Origin: Shewanella metallivivens
GTDB taxonomy: Bacteria; Pseudomonadota; Gammaproteobacteria; Enterobacterales; Shewanellaceae
DNA length: 64,000 bases
Assembly (NCBI RefSeq): GCF_028750675.1
Contig: NZ_JAQQPZ010000015.1
Location: forward strand, 45,767-109,766
Direction of reading: 5' to 3'
The position numbers and the translations under genes are program-made. Shown here piece after piece: positions 8,828-17,981 of this stretch (position 1 is the stretch's first letter; every line of letters starts with the position of its first letter). The notes beneath the pieces were generated by a model. That model was not told where the DNA came from, searched no databases, and saw nothing but the letters and a program-made list of their open reading frames with translations.

Positions 8828-11299
8828 TTGGCGACCCTCTCTACAGGTTATCAACAAGGATTAGCGCAACACCTCAATAGCATTCGTTTGGCTCGAGTAT
8901 TGAGTGTGTTACCCCGCACTCAACAACACCTGTTTAATGTTATTCCTTTGATGCTTAGCTGTCATCATCAAGATTTACCCGGCGTAATCAATTCAAAAAC
9001 ACCTTGTGGTATTGATGGGTTTTCGCTTTCAGACAACATCACAAAAGCGTGTGCAGAATTATCACTCACCTTGCCTCAAGACGATGATCTTCAATATATA
9101 GATACAGATGTTGCCTTTGAAGGTGTGTACGCTATGGGCAGCACAGCCAGTTTTGGCCAACATTCCAAAAGCGACGTTGATGTGTGGTTAGTGTATAAGC
9201 CTCATCTAACTCAAACCGAACTAAATTTAATTAGCCACAAAAATACGTTGCTAACCCAATGGTTTGCAGAGTTTGACTTTGAAGTTAATTTTTACCTTGT
9301 TCATCCGCAACAATTTATACAATCTAACACATTTGATAGTAATCAATCTCTTGGGCTTGAGCACAGCGGCACGAGTCAACATTGGTTACTGCTGGAAGAG
9401 TTTTATCGTTCACATATTTGTTTAGCAGGAAAAACAGTTGCATGGTGGCCAAATGCTCATTGTGATGGCATCACTCGAGATCCGCAATTACTGTATTTAG
9501 GCGATGTTGAGTCACTGCCCGCGGCAGAATATTTTGGTGCATCATTATGGCAACTCTATAAAGGATTAAATAAGCCTCACAAAGCATTGTTAAAAGTATT
9601 GTTACTTGAAACTTATGCATCTGAATATCCGCAGACTAGGTTGATAACTCAACAAATTTGGCAGTTGTGTGAGCAAAGTAATTTTAGTAGTGATAATGAT
9701 GCATATTTAATGTTATATCAGAGAATTGAGGCGTACTTGCTGGGGCAAAGTGACACGGGACGCTTAGAGATTGTCAGACGGTGTTTTTATTTAAAATCGG
9801 GCGTGATGCTGTCGCAAAAATCTGTTAAAAGTGGTACAGATTGGCGCTTAGCCAAAATATCTCATCTCGTGCAAGAGTGGGGGTGGAGTACTGATTTAAT
9901 TACGACATTAGATAATAGTCCACACTGGCACGCCGGCCAATTAAAATGGTTTAACCAACAATTGAGTGAATTATTGCTCGTCAGTTATAAAAACTTACTT
10001 CAATTTGCTTCAAAACAGGCTTTAAGTGACCGAATGCGAGTTGAAGAGCTTGGTTTGTTAGCAAGAAAGTTACACGGTTATTTTAGCGATGATGACCATA
10101 TATTGCAGCCCCTTAATCGGTTGTGGAGTCTCACGACTACCGAGAATGAACTCACAGTGCGTTATTGTGAGTCTACGGCTCGATTTTACCTTTACCGTCA
10201 GCCCCAATCTGAAATTGCAACGTCTGTAACTCCAAACGAACTATTGAAAGAGGTTAATGATGGACACGTTATTCACCAAGCAGACAATGTTTGCAGTTTA
10301 GTTGCCTGGTCGGTAATGAATGGGCTTGCTACCGCTGATACTACCTGGTCACAAATTGGTAGAGGCCATCGCCGAGCAAGTAAGCTGGCTTATTTAACGC
10401 GTAAATTAATACCGGTTTTACATAACGTACCGATGGTATCTAAACGGCATTTGTGTGAACCCTGGTATTACCAAAAAGTCGTATTAGTGGTGAATGTTGA
10501 TCATGACCCAACGGGGCAATGGCAAGGTCAGGAGTTGATGTTTGATTATCTTGACCTAAATATTTTGTCGTTTGGCCGCGATAAAACCAATATGTTGTCG
10601 TCAGTAGCTGTTGTGTGTTTAAACAGTTGGGGTGAGTGGCAAAGCCACCGTTTTAACGGGGATACAGCATTATTAGAAGCCATTTCGTTTGTGATTTTAG
10701 GCCTTAAACGCTCAGATGATAAAGTCGATTTATCGATTATTAGTTGTTCTGAAAAATTAAAGCAGCCGATTTTCAACCAGCTTAAATCGTTATTGTTACG
10801 TTGTTATGGTTTAATGAAAAAGGTAAGCCAAACCAATACATTAATGCATCAAGTAACCATTGGTGAGTGTCGGTATGGCATGTATTTTAACTCCCTAGGA
10901 ATGATGTATCGTAAAATTGATGCCGCGGTGAAAAGAGATTTAGTAGAAAACCTAGTGTTAGCCAGACCAGAACTGGTGGATGATCCTTATGCGAGTGTTC
11001 CATCGATTATTCTGCAGTTTGTCGCGTTGGGGTCCAAGCAATATTTTCTGCGTGAGCGCGCTAATACGTTAGATGTGTTTATCGTTGATGAACATAACCG
11101 CTTAACTCAATTAGAGTATCAAAATACCAATATGAAAAATTTTGTTGAAAAAGAAAGTCACTCATACGTATTTGATGGTCAAAAACAGCGTTTGTCGGTG
11201 TTTAACATGCCGCAGTTTTTCTTTTTGTCACGAATTGAGGGTGAGTTAACTGTGATCCCGTTTGGATTGTCTAATGACGAAATGGGGGCGGCTTTCTAA
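8828..11299 (+). CDS. cyaA: Class I adenylate cyclase
   Basis: CyaA makes cAMP from ATP for CRP-dependent regulation. The N-terminal catalytic domain carries the nucleotidyltransferase-like signature G104-S105 with D116 and D118 (SKSDVDVWLVY). The C-terminal half is the regulatory region typical of enterobacterial-type enzymes; 823 residues is a normal length. The start is a TTG at 8828 with AAGGA upstream. A UUG start is known for E. coli cyaA, where it limits expression, so the rare start looks conserved. It is divergent from hemC and convergent with cyaY. Confidence 0.96.
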   Translation: MATLSTGYQQGLAQHLNSIRLARVLSVLPRTQQHLFNVIPLMLSCHHQDLPGVINSKTPCGIDGFSLSDNITKACAELSLTLPQDDDLQYIDTDVAFEGVYAMGSTASFGQHSKSDVDVWLVYKPHLTQTELNLISHKNTLLTQWFAEFDFEVNFYLVHPQQFIQSNTFDSNQSLGLEHSGTSQHWLLLEEFYRSHICLAGKTVAWWPNAHCDGITRDPQLLYLGDVESLPAAEYFGASLWQLYKGLNKPHKALLKVLLLETYASEYPQTRLITQQIWQLCEQSNFSSDNDAYLMLYQRIEAYLLGQSDTGRLEIVRRCFYLKSGVMLSQKSVKSGTDWRLAKISHLVQEWGWSTDLITTLDNSPHWHAGQLKWFNQQLSELLLVSYKNLLQFASKQALSDRMRVEELGLLARKLHGYFSDDDHILQPLNRLWSLTTTENELTVRYCESTARFYLYRQPQSEIATSVTPNELLKEVNDGHVIHQADNVCSLVAWSVMNGLATADTTWSQIGRGHRRASKLAYLTRKLIPVLHNVPMVSKRHLCEPWYYQKVVLVVNVDHDPTGQWQGQELMFDYLDLNILSFGRDKTNMLSSVAVVCLNSWGEWQSHRFNGDTALLEAISFVILGLKRSDDKVDLSIISCSEKLKQPIFNQLKSLLLRCYGLMKKVSQTNTLMHQVTIGECRYGMYFNSLGMMYRKIDAAVKRDLVENLVLARPELVDDPYASVPSIILQFVALGSKQYFLRERANTLDVFIVDEHNRLTQLEYQNTNMKNFVEKESHSYVFDGQKQRLSVFNMPQFFFLSRIEGELTVIPFGLSNDEMGAAF

Positions 11300-11324
11300 C
11301 CGCCCCATTCAGATAAGATGTGTA

Positions 11325-11660
11325 TTAAGGCTGAATATCTAGCACTATACCGCTTTGCTTTTTAATAGAATCAATAACAAAAGGCATAAACTCTAGGCTG
11401 TTACGTGTATCAAGCCATTTACCATCACTATAATTAAAATGAAAACCACCAAACTTAGTCGCGATCCAAATTTCATGAAGCGGCTCTTGTTTGTTAATCA
11501 CAATTTGCGAGCCATCTTCAAATGACAATTGCAGCACGTTACCGCTTGCATCAATATCAACATCAGCGTCTTGGTCGTCAATTGCTCGTTCAACCGCGTT
11601 GTCAATCTCGCTAAACATTTCATCCGCTAACCGGTGAAACTCAGTATCTGTCATAGCCAT
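11325..11660 (-). CDS. cyaY: Frataxin homologue CyaY
   Basis: CyaY binds iron and modulates IscS in iron-sulfur cluster assembly in the cytoplasm. The 111 residues fit the frataxin fold: an acidic first helix (EFHRLADEMFSEIDNAVE) followed by beta strands with the conserved IVINKQEPLHEIWIA and a late WLDTRNSLEF segment. The first ATG has AAGGA nine bases upstream. It lies tail to tail with cyaA, 25 bp away, and head to head with lptM, the standard gammaproteobacterial neighbourhood. Confidence 0.95.
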   Translation of the reverse strand: MAMTDTEFHRLADEMFSEIDNAVERAIDDQDADVDIDASGNVLQLSFEDGSQIVINKQEPLHEIWIATKFGGFHFNYSDGKWLDTRNSLEFMPFVIDSIKKQSGIVLDIQP

Positions 11661-11727
11661 GCATTTCTATCCTTTGCTTTCTGCGTTATGAATGCGATTA
11701 TAAGACCATTATTCATTAGATGCACAG

Positions 11728-11922
11728 ATGTTGAGAAAAATGAGACTGCTTTTATTTATTATGCTTGCTAGCCTATTCGTAACCGCATGTGGTCAAAAAG
11801 GGGATTTATACAAATCTCCCGAGCCTGTGGACAATAAAGTTGCCCCGCAACCAGTCAGTAGCAATGTGGCTGATAAAACGCTAGCAACCGACGAACAAAC
11901 CTCAATTTTACAACAAGAATAG
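11728..11922 (+). CDS. lptM: LptM (YifL-like) small outer-membrane lipoprotein
   Basis: This 64-residue lipoprotein has a short signal peptide and a lipobox LFVTAC with the lipidated Cys at 21, followed by GQKGDLY. That matches the CGxKGPLY start of LptM, which in E. coli assists maturation of the LPS translocon LptD-LptE. The rest is polar and low complexity. The ribosome site before either ATG (11728 or 11740) is weak, so the start is uncertain. It lies 20 bp before lysA, as in E. coli and other Shewanella. Confidence 0.85.
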   Translation: MLRKMRLLLFIMLASLFVTACGQKGDLYKSPEPVDNKVAPQPVSSNVADKTLATDEQTSILQQE

Positions 11923-11942
11923 CTTTTTTAAGGAACCGCATT

Positions 11943-13187
11943 TTGGATTACTTTTCTTATCAAGACGATGCTTTGTACGCAGAAGACTGCGATGTGGCAC
12001 AGCTGGCAAAAGCGCATGGCACGCCTCTTTATATTTATTCGCGTGCGACTTTAGAGCGCCATTGGCATGCATTTAATAATGCAGTGGCTAATCATCCGCA
12101 TCTTATTTGCTACGCAGTAAAGGCTAATTCAAATTTAGCGGTGCTAAATGTACTTGCGCGTTTAGGCAGTGGCTTTGATATTGTCTCTGGTGGTGAGTTG
12201 TCTCGCGTGCTTAAAGCGGGTGGCGATCCTCAAAAAGTGGTGTTTTCTGGTGTAGGGAAAACCGTCGATGAAATGGAGCAAGCGCTGCACGTAGGTATTT
12301 ATTGCTTTAACGTTGAATCCAGTGCCGAACTCGAACAGCTTAATGAAGTTGCAGGTCGTTTAGGTAAAATTGCTCCTGTGTCACTGCGAATTAACCCAGA
12401 TGTTGATGCGGGCACCCATCCTTATATATCTACTGGTCTGAAAGAAAATAAATTTGGCATCGCGATGGATGAAGCCGATACGGTTTTTGCTCGCGCAGCA
12501 GCATTACCGCATTTGCATGTTAAAGGGGTAGATTGTCATATTGGCTCGCAGTTAACTGAGCTTAAGCCATTTTTAGATGCTATGGACCGCATGTTAGCGT
12601 TAATTGACCGCTTAGCTAGTCAAGGTATTGTGATTGAACACTTTGACGTAGGCGGTGGCTTAGGGGTGACTTATAATGGTGAAACTCCACCACACCCTGA
12701 CGCTTATGCTGCCGCGTTGCTCGAACGTTTAGGGGGGCGCCCACTTAAATTAATTTTTGAGCCAGGACGCGCTATTGCTGCTAATGCTGGTATTTTTGTT
12801 ACTCAAGTACTGTCTTTAAAAGAAAACAGCGACAAACGTTTTGCAATTGTAGACGGCGCAATGAACGATCTGATCCGTCCATCGCTATACAGTGCATGGC
12901 AAAATATTATTCCCGTTCAACAAACTGATGCCACTACGTTTGCTTATGATATTGTAGGACCAGTATGCGAAACGGGTGATTTTTTAGGTAAAGACAGACA
13001 GTTAGCGATAAAAGCTGGCGATTTGTTAGCCGTACGTTCCAGTGGAGCTTATGGCTTTGTGATGTCATCAAACTATAATTCACGTCCGCGAGTGGCTGAA
13101 GTGATGGTTGATGGCGATAAAGATGTCGTGGTGCGTCAACGCGAAACCCTAGAACAGCTTTGGCAGGGCGAACACCTGCTACCGTAA
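11943..13187 (+). CDS. lysA: Diaminopimelate decarboxylase
   Basis: LysA decarboxylates meso-diaminopimelate to L-lysine, using PLP. Lys60 in CYAVKANSN is the PLP Schiff-base lysine. The HIGSQ, GGGLGVTY and FEPGRAI segments bind the cofactor phosphate, and the GPVCETGDFLGKDR segment gives the active-site Cys and Glu from the partner subunit. The start is TTG at 11943 with AAGGA seven bases upstream; no better ATG exists in frame. The 414-residue length is typical. It is cotranscribed with lptM and dapF, so two lysine-branch enzymes are adjacent. Confidence 0.96.
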   Translation: MDYFSYQDDALYAEDCDVAQLAKAHGTPLYIYSRATLERHWHAFNNAVANHPHLICYAVKANSNLAVLNVLARLGSGFDIVSGGELSRVLKAGGDPQKVVFSGVGKTVDEMEQALHVGIYCFNVESSAELEQLNEVAGRLGKIAPVSLRINPDVDAGTHPYISTGLKENKFGIAMDEADTVFARAAALPHLHVKGVDCHIGSQLTELKPFLDAMDRMLALIDRLASQGIVIEHFDVGGGLGVTYNGETPPHPDAYAAALLERLGGRPLKLIFEPGRAIAANAGIFVTQVLSLKENSDKRFAIVDGAMNDLIRPSLYSAWQNIIPVQQTDATTFAYDIVGPVCETGDFLGKDRQLAIKAGDLLAVRSSGAYGFVMSSNYNSRPRVAEVMVDGDKDVVVRQRETLEQLWQGEHLLP

Positions 13188-13228
13188 CTCAAATAATCGT
13201 CGGTATAACGTTTTATAAGGAAACTTTA

Positions 13229-14056
13229 GTGATCCATTTCACCAAGATGCATGGGCTAGGTAATGATTTTATGGTTGTTGATGGCGTGACACAAAATGTG
13301 TTTTTTTCGCCTGAGCAAATTCGACGCCTTGCCAATCGAAATTTTGGAATTGGGTTTGATCAATTATTGTTGGTTGAGCCGCCTTATGATCCAGATTTAG
13401 ATTTTCATTATCGTATCTTTAATGCCGACGGTAGCGAAGTTGAGCAGTGTGGCAATGGTGCACGCTGTTTTGCGCGTTTTGTTAGAAACAAAGGCCTGAC
13501 ACAAAAGAATAAAATTAATGTGAGCACCAGCTCAGGCAAAATTACGCTGCGTATCGAGCGTGATGGCAATGTGACCGTCAACATGGGGGTGCCGGTTATC
13601 GAACCTAGCCAAATTCCGTTTAAAGCCAAAAAAAGCGAGAAAACCTATTTATTGCAAACGCCCATACAAACTTATTTGTGCGGAGCAATTTCGATGGGTA
13701 ACCCACACTGTGTACTTCAAGTTGATGATGTACAAGAGGTTAATGTGGACGAAATTGGTAGCAGCTTGACGCGTCATGAACGTTTTCCTAAAGGGGTAAA
13801 TGTTGGCTTTATGCAAATTGTGACTCCTGGCCATATTAAGCTACGGGTATACGAGCGTGGAGCAGCCGAAACCTTAGCCTGTGGTACAGGTGCATGTGCC
13901 GCTGCCGCCGTAGGGCAATTACAAGATAAACTTGAAAAACAAGTGAGAGTCGACTTACCTGGTGGCAGTTTAGTGATTAATTGGGAAGGCGAGGGGAAGC
14001 CACTGTGGATGACCGGCCCTGCTGAGCACGTATACGATGGACAAATTCAACTATGA
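13229..14056 (+). CDS. dapF: Diaminopimelate epimerase
   Basis: DapF interconverts LL- and meso-diaminopimelate for lysine and peptidoglycan synthesis. The two catalytic cysteines are C74 (EQCGNGARCF) and C218 (LACGTGACAAA). The reading frame is open further upstream into lysA, but GTG at 13229 has AAGGA at the right distance and gives 275 residues beginning VIHFTKMHGLGNDF, the usual family N terminus. It follows lysA by 41 bp and overlaps the next gene by four bases (ATGA). Confidence 0.96.
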   Translation: MIHFTKMHGLGNDFMVVDGVTQNVFFSPEQIRRLANRNFGIGFDQLLLVEPPYDPDLDFHYRIFNADGSEVEQCGNGARCFARFVRNKGLTQKNKINVSTSSGKITLRIERDGNVTVNMGVPVIEPSQIPFKAKKSEKTYLLQTPIQTYLCGAISMGNPHCVLQVDDVQEVNVDEIGSSLTRHERFPKGVNVGFMQIVTPGHIKLRVYERGAAETLACGTGACAAAAVGQLQDKLEKQVRVDLPGGSLVINWEGEGKPLWMTGPAEHVYDGQIQL

Positions 14057-14805
14057 GTGACATGACTTCTGACATTGCCTCTGATATTACCGACATGGCA
14101 GATGGTAACGAACATACTGTAAGTAGTTCTCAGGCAAAAGATATTAATAGTATAGGCCATGATTTAGGGGCAGAAATGCTCACGAATATGCAGAAACAGC
14201 CTTTTGATGAAATGCTTATTCGTGAGTATTTATTAGATAACCCTGATTTTTTTAATCGTTATCCTGAGCTGTTAGTGGCTATGCGTATACCACATGCGGA
14301 GCGTGGTGCTGTGTCGTTAGTTGAGCGCCGGCAAGAATTGCTACGTCAACGGGTCAGTGAGTTAGAAGAAGAAATTACTTCGCTGATGAAGATTGCCACT
14401 CATAACGAAAGAATATTCAATTTTAATAATGAGTTATCTTTTAAGTTACTTGCTAGCAACGATTTAGGTGAACTGCGGCAAGCCTTGTCAGAGGGCTTAA
14501 AAGGTGAGTTCGGTTTTAGCCATGTTAGGTTAATAACCGTGCATGACATTGACAGCGAATTAGCCAATATTTGGCGGCATCGTTTGCAAGGAGGCTATTA
14601 TTTTGGCCGCTTAACTCAATCAGAGTCATCACGGTTATTTGGTTGTGAAGTGGGTTCTGTGGCATTAACTAAATTGTCAGACGACAATGGCCAAGTTATT
14701 TTTGCCATTGCGAGTCAAGACCCCGCTCACTTTCATCCCGATATGGACTCATTATTGTTTAGCCAATTACGCGATTTGTTAGACCATATACTGCCGCAAT
14801 TATAG
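14053..14805 (+). CDS. DUF484 family protein (GAF-like)
   Basis: This conserved protein of unknown function is found between dapF and xerC in many gammaproteobacteria (yigA in E. coli). It has 250 residues: a polar N terminus (1-45), a conserved segment with LLDNPDFFNRYPELL around 58-72, a short coiled coil (about 90-120) and a C-terminal GAF-like domain. The start overlaps dapF (ATGA), implying coupling. Nothing in the sequence shows a ligand or partner. Its constant position beside xerC suggests, but does not prove, a link to chromosome dimer resolution. Confidence 0.88.
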   Translation: MSDMTSDIASDITDMADGNEHTVSSSQAKDINSIGHDLGAEMLTNMQKQPFDEMLIREYLLDNPDFFNRYPELLVAMRIPHAERGAVSLVERRQELLRQRVSELEEEITSLMKIATHNERIFNFNNELSFKLLASNDLGELRQALSEGLKGEFGFSHVRLITVHDIDSELANIWRHRLQGGYYFGRLTQSESSRLFGCEVGSVALTKLSDDNGQVIFAIASQDPAHFHPDMDSLLFSQLRDLLDHILPQL

Positions 14806-14820
14806 TTGAGGACTTGCCCA

Positions 14821-15720
14821 ATGAAGCAAATAGACTGGCTAGAGATCTATCGCCAATATCTGACTTCTGAGCGGCAGTTATCAACCTATACCGTGCGTAA
14901 TTACTTGTTCGAATTACGCAGAATCGAGACTCAATTAGGTGACAATGTGGCACTTGTTGCTGTGACTCGGGAGCAACTGCAGTCGGTTATCGCGGGGCTG
15001 CACCGTAAAGGGTTAAGCCCGCGATCTTTGTCTTTATGTTTGTCATCAATTAAGCAATTTTTTGATTTTTTACTGCATGAAGGTGTAGTGAAAGTGAATC
15101 CCGCTCAGACGCTAAGCGCTCCGAAACAAAACAAACCTTTACCCAAAAATATGGATGTTGATTCAGTCAGCCATTTATTGTCTATTGAGGGCGACGCTCC
15201 CCTTTGCCTGCGCGATAAAGCCATGATGGAATTGTTTTATTCCAGTGGTTTACGTTTGGCTGAATTAGCGAACTTAGATTGTACAGACATTCAGTTTGAT
15301 CAAGCTGAAGTGAAAGTGATGGGTAAAGGCAGTAAACAACGCATTGTGCCGATTGGTAAAATGGCGCTATCGGCACTTCGGCTCTGGTTGGATTGTCGTG
15401 AGCAATTGCCGCGATCGGAGGCGGGTGACGCTCTGTTTATTAGCACTCAAGGCAAACGTTTGTCACATCGGAGTATTCAAGCGCGGATGAATAAATGGGG
15501 TCAAGAACAAGCCATGTCAGTAAAAGTTCATCCGCATAAGTTGCGCCATTCGTTTGCAACCCATATGCTTGAATCAAGCCAAGATTTACGCGCAGTGCAA
15601 GAATTACTCGGACACGCTAATTTATCGACGACACAAATTTATACCAGTTTAGACTTTCAGCACCTCGCAAAAGTGTACGATGGCGCGCATCCAAGAGCGA
15701 AAAAAGATAGGGGAAAATAA
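14821..15720 (+). CDS. xerC: Tyrosine recombinase XerC
   Basis: XerC works with XerD at the dif site to resolve chromosome dimers. The N-terminal SAM-like core-binding domain spans about 5-90. The catalytic domain carries R145, K169, H239, R242, H265 and the nucleophile Y274. The ATG at 14821 has GAGGA upstream and gives 299 residues, the normal length; a TTG 15 bp earlier is open but has no site. The stop overlaps the next start as TAATG. Confidence 0.96.
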   Translation: MKQIDWLEIYRQYLTSERQLSTYTVRNYLFELRRIETQLGDNVALVAVTREQLQSVIAGLHRKGLSPRSLSLCLSSIKQFFDFLLHEGVVKVNPAQTLSAPKQNKPLPKNMDVDSVSHLLSIEGDAPLCLRDKAMMELFYSSGLRLAELANLDCTDIQFDQAEVKVMGKGSKQRIVPIGKMALSALRLWLDCREQLPRSEAGDALFISTQGKRLSHRSIQARMNKWGQEQAMSVKVHPHKLRHSFATHMLESSQDLRAVQELLGHANLSTTQIYTSLDFQHLAKVYDGAHPRAKKDRGK

Positions 15721-16460
15721 TGACATATCAGCAACCAGCCGCTTCAATTACCCAGTATCAACGCCTGCAACCGTTTAAAGCCATTAGTTTCGATTTAGAT
15801 GACACGCTGTACAACAATTTACCTTACGTGACCCACGCAAGTGAGCAGTTATTTGCGTTAATGAACATTCATTTTCCTGCCACTACAGCATGGAGCGCTG
15901 CCCAGTGGCAACAGCTGAAACATCATTTATTTACTCTGCGCCCTGAGCTGGTTCACGATACTACAGCTGCGCGATATGCCATGCTTCATCAAGGTTTATT
16001 ACAGTTTGGTTATTCAGAAATACAAGCCAGCCAGGGGGCGCAAATGGGCATGGACTGTTTTCATCACCATCGCAGTGATTTTACTGTCGCACCAGAAGTG
16101 CTAGCGGTATTGAATAAGCTTGGCCAACGCTACCCTTTAGTTGGGATCACTAATGGTAATGTTGATGCCAAACGCATTGGCTTAAGTGATGTGATGAAAT
16201 TTATATTACACCCAGGGCATGGCGTAAAAATGAAACCGCATAGTGATATGTTTACCTTAGCATGTCGGCAACTTGCTATTGAACCATTACAATTGCTGCA
16301 TATTGGCGATCATCCCTCGTCAGACATTGCAGGAGCTAAAATGGCTGGGTGTCAGAGTATGTGGCTAAATCCATGTATGCAACAGCGTTATAAAAAAGCC
16401 CAAACAGTATTACCACATGTTGAGATAAACCAATTAGATTTGCTGCTTGAGTTTTTATAA
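15720..16460 (+). CDS. yigB: HAD-family hydrolase, YigB-like
   Basis: This is a cytoplasmic haloacid-dehalogenase-type phosphatase. The nucleophile motif is D25-L-D27-D-T, with motif II ITNGN and motif III/IV GDHPSSDIAGAK, all intact. In E. coli the gene after xerC is yigB, a phosphatase acting on a riboflavin-pathway intermediate and on FMN. Position and 246-residue length support orthology, but the substrate cannot be read from sequence. It overlaps xerC by one base (TAATG). Confidence 0.85.
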   Translation: MTYQQPAASITQYQRLQPFKAISFDLDDTLYNNLPYVTHASEQLFALMNIHFPATTAWSAAQWQQLKHHLFTLRPELVHDTTAARYAMLHQGLLQFGYSEIQASQGAQMGMDCFHHHRSDFTVAPEVLAVLNKLGQRYPLVGITNGNVDAKRIGLSDVMKFILHPGHGVKMKPHSDMFTLACRQLAIEPLQLLHIGDHPSSDIAGAKMAGCQSMWLNPCMQQRYKKAQTVLPHVEINQLDLLLEFL

Positions 16461-16528
16461 AAACAGCCACATCACTCATGAGTAAGGCGAATGGGTCAGG
16501 ATTTCAGATCCCAAGGTGGTTAGCTTTT

Positions 16529-16697
16529 ATACCAATTCCATTAATAATCTGGTCATTCAGCGGGAGTTCTGTGTCTTCTAGGCAAGTAATAGAATTGTAG
16601 GCATAGTTGTCGAGCACACTAATGCACTCAAAAGGCTGCCGCGAATACCGCACTGATGATTTTCGCTAAAAGAGCACATTCTATTGCGGATTGGTAT
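16529..16697 (+). mobile_element. MITE-like inverted-repeat element, short copy
   Basis: The left end ATACCAATTCC and right end GGATTGGTAT are imperfect inverted repeats, 169 bp apart, with no ORF inside. Two internal blocks match the element at 30863-31277: TCTAGGCAAGTAATA followed closely by TTGTAGGCATAGTTG near the left, and TTTCGCTAAAAGAGCACATT near the right. No clear target duplication was found, so the mobility class is inferred. Its right end lies inside the 3' end of the AlbA_2 gene. Strand is arbitrary. Confidence 0.65.
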
Positions 16698-17214
16698 TAT
16701 TATCTTTTGCGGTACGACGGTTGAGCTCAATGCCTGTTTTTAGGCTCATTTGCTCTACTTGTTCGCGACTGGCGTGCATATCCGCATCACCTACGCGAAA
16801 ATATGTTCCGCTGTATGGGTCGGTACCGACATAGATTGGCCTGAGTTTTACATCAACACTGGGCACGTGAATTCGGATCAACTTTTTAGCCATGATTTCG
16901 ATAATTTGCACATCTGTTGGAGCTAAAATATTGTGACTGATTTTTTTGGGGTCATTTAAAATAGTCCAGATTTCACTGAGCATTGGCATGGGGTTAACAA
17001 TCCCCTCGATAGTAAATTCTCCTTGGTGTTCTTTCACTCCCAAAATGATTTCACCCCCTAACGTGTTGGCAAAAGCACTGTAGCTTTCCCACATGCCTTC
17101 AGGTAATTTGCCATTGCCATCACGGCCGCCAGCTAACTTAAATTCGACTTGAGCAGATTCTTGTAAGTTGGCTATGTCATCTAACGCAAATGTAGGGTAA
17201 TGATGTGGCGACAT
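16681..17214 (-). CDS. AlbA_2 (Schlafen-type) domain protein, C-terminally truncated
   Basis: Residues about 15-150 fit the AlbA_2/divergent-AAA_4 domain of RecG-like transcriptional regulators and Schlafen proteins: ESAQVEFKLA, YSAFANTLGGEIILGVKE and a late YFRVGDADMHASREQVEQM. Longer relatives continue into further domains; this one ends at 177 residues. The last codons (NTNPQ) and the stop lie inside the terminal repeat of the 16529-16697 element, so the original 3' part was probably lost. The ATG at 17214 has GGAG five bases upstream; an ATG at 17250 has none. Function is unknown, and a functional stand-alone domain is possible. Confidence 0.7.
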   Translation of the reverse strand: MSPHHYPTFALDDIANLQESAQVEFKLAGGRDGNGKLPEGMWESYSAFANTLGGEIILGVKEHQGEFTIEGIVNPMPMLSEIWTILNDPKKISHNILAPTDVQIIEIMAKKLIRIHVPSVDVKLRPIYVGTDPYSGTYFRVGDADMHASREQVEQMSLKTGIELNRRTAKDNNTNPQ

Positions 17215-17346
17215 AGTGACTCCATATAATTTGCAAACCGATAATGTCACTTTAAGAACTATAGCTAAAAAAAGGAAGAGATTCCTCGCTGATGAGGGTT
17301 AGCAATAAAACATTAGGCAGCGATAATTTTTTATCGCGTTAATGAA

Positions 17347-17868
17347 TTACAATGATTGTAAGTTTAATGTTTTTGAAAACAGTAGCGTGTCTTCAACATC
17401 GATATGTGCTTGTAAATCGGTGTCAAATTCTGCCAGGGTGCGATAGCACGTTTTCCAGGTGCTGCAAGCACCTTCTGGAGGAGTGTAATTATTGGTTATT
17501 TGCCTAATGGTTTGCAGAATATGTTCAGCATTATCATGCTCATGCTGCATCATTTTTATTGGGTTCCCTACATGACCAAAACAGCATGTTGAAGGCTGTC
17601 CTAAGCATAATGATCTAATAGCAGGAAATAATATCCGCTCTTCTTTCATTAAGTGTGGCATCAATTCGGCAATTAATTGGTTTACGGCGTGTGCGAGGGG
17701 CTTTATTTCACTGTGGTCATCGCCATGGGCATGGACCATTTTTTCGGTGTATTCGACGAGCAATGGTGCAGTATCTCGAATGTATTGATGATGAGTGGCT
17801 TCAATGTGGTCAATTAAATCGAGTAAAGACAACTGTTGCAATGCGGGTAACGCGTATTCAGCTAACAT
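17347..17868 (-). CDS. Hemerythrin-domain RIC/YtfE-type iron-sulfur repair protein, short form
   Basis: The 173 residues match the hemerythrin-like di-iron domain of YtfE/ScdA/DnrN proteins, which repair iron-sulfur clusters after nitrosative or oxidative stress. Candidate ligands are the His/Glu pairs in EATHHQY, LMPHLMKEERILFP, MMQHEHDNAEH and LQAHIDVEDTLLF. Full YtfE is about 220 residues with an N-terminal Cys-containing DUF542 domain; that domain is absent here. The first ATG has a GGAAAAG ribosome site. A weak NsrR-like half-site lies upstream at 17894-17911. Confidence 0.82.
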   Translation of the reverse strand: MLAEYALPALQQLSLLDLIDHIEATHHQYIRDTAPLLVEYTEKMVHAHGDDHSEIKPLAHAVNQLIAELMPHLMKEERILFPAIRSLCLGQPSTCCFGHVGNPIKMMQHEHDNAEHILQTIRQITNNYTPPEGACSTWKTCYRTLAEFDTDLQAHIDVEDTLLFSKTLNLQSL

Positions 17869-17981
17869 GGCTTTTCCGAAGATACACTAATTGACATGCA
17901 TTTTATTCGCACCTTTAATGTGACTCAAATGATTACCGCAAACTTGTTAGCAAACTCACACAATCATGCTTAATTGATACC

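Noticed and set aside
13160..13228. Longer dapF start overlapping lysA
   Set aside because: The extra N terminus has no family similarity and GTG at 13229 has a proper ribosome site.
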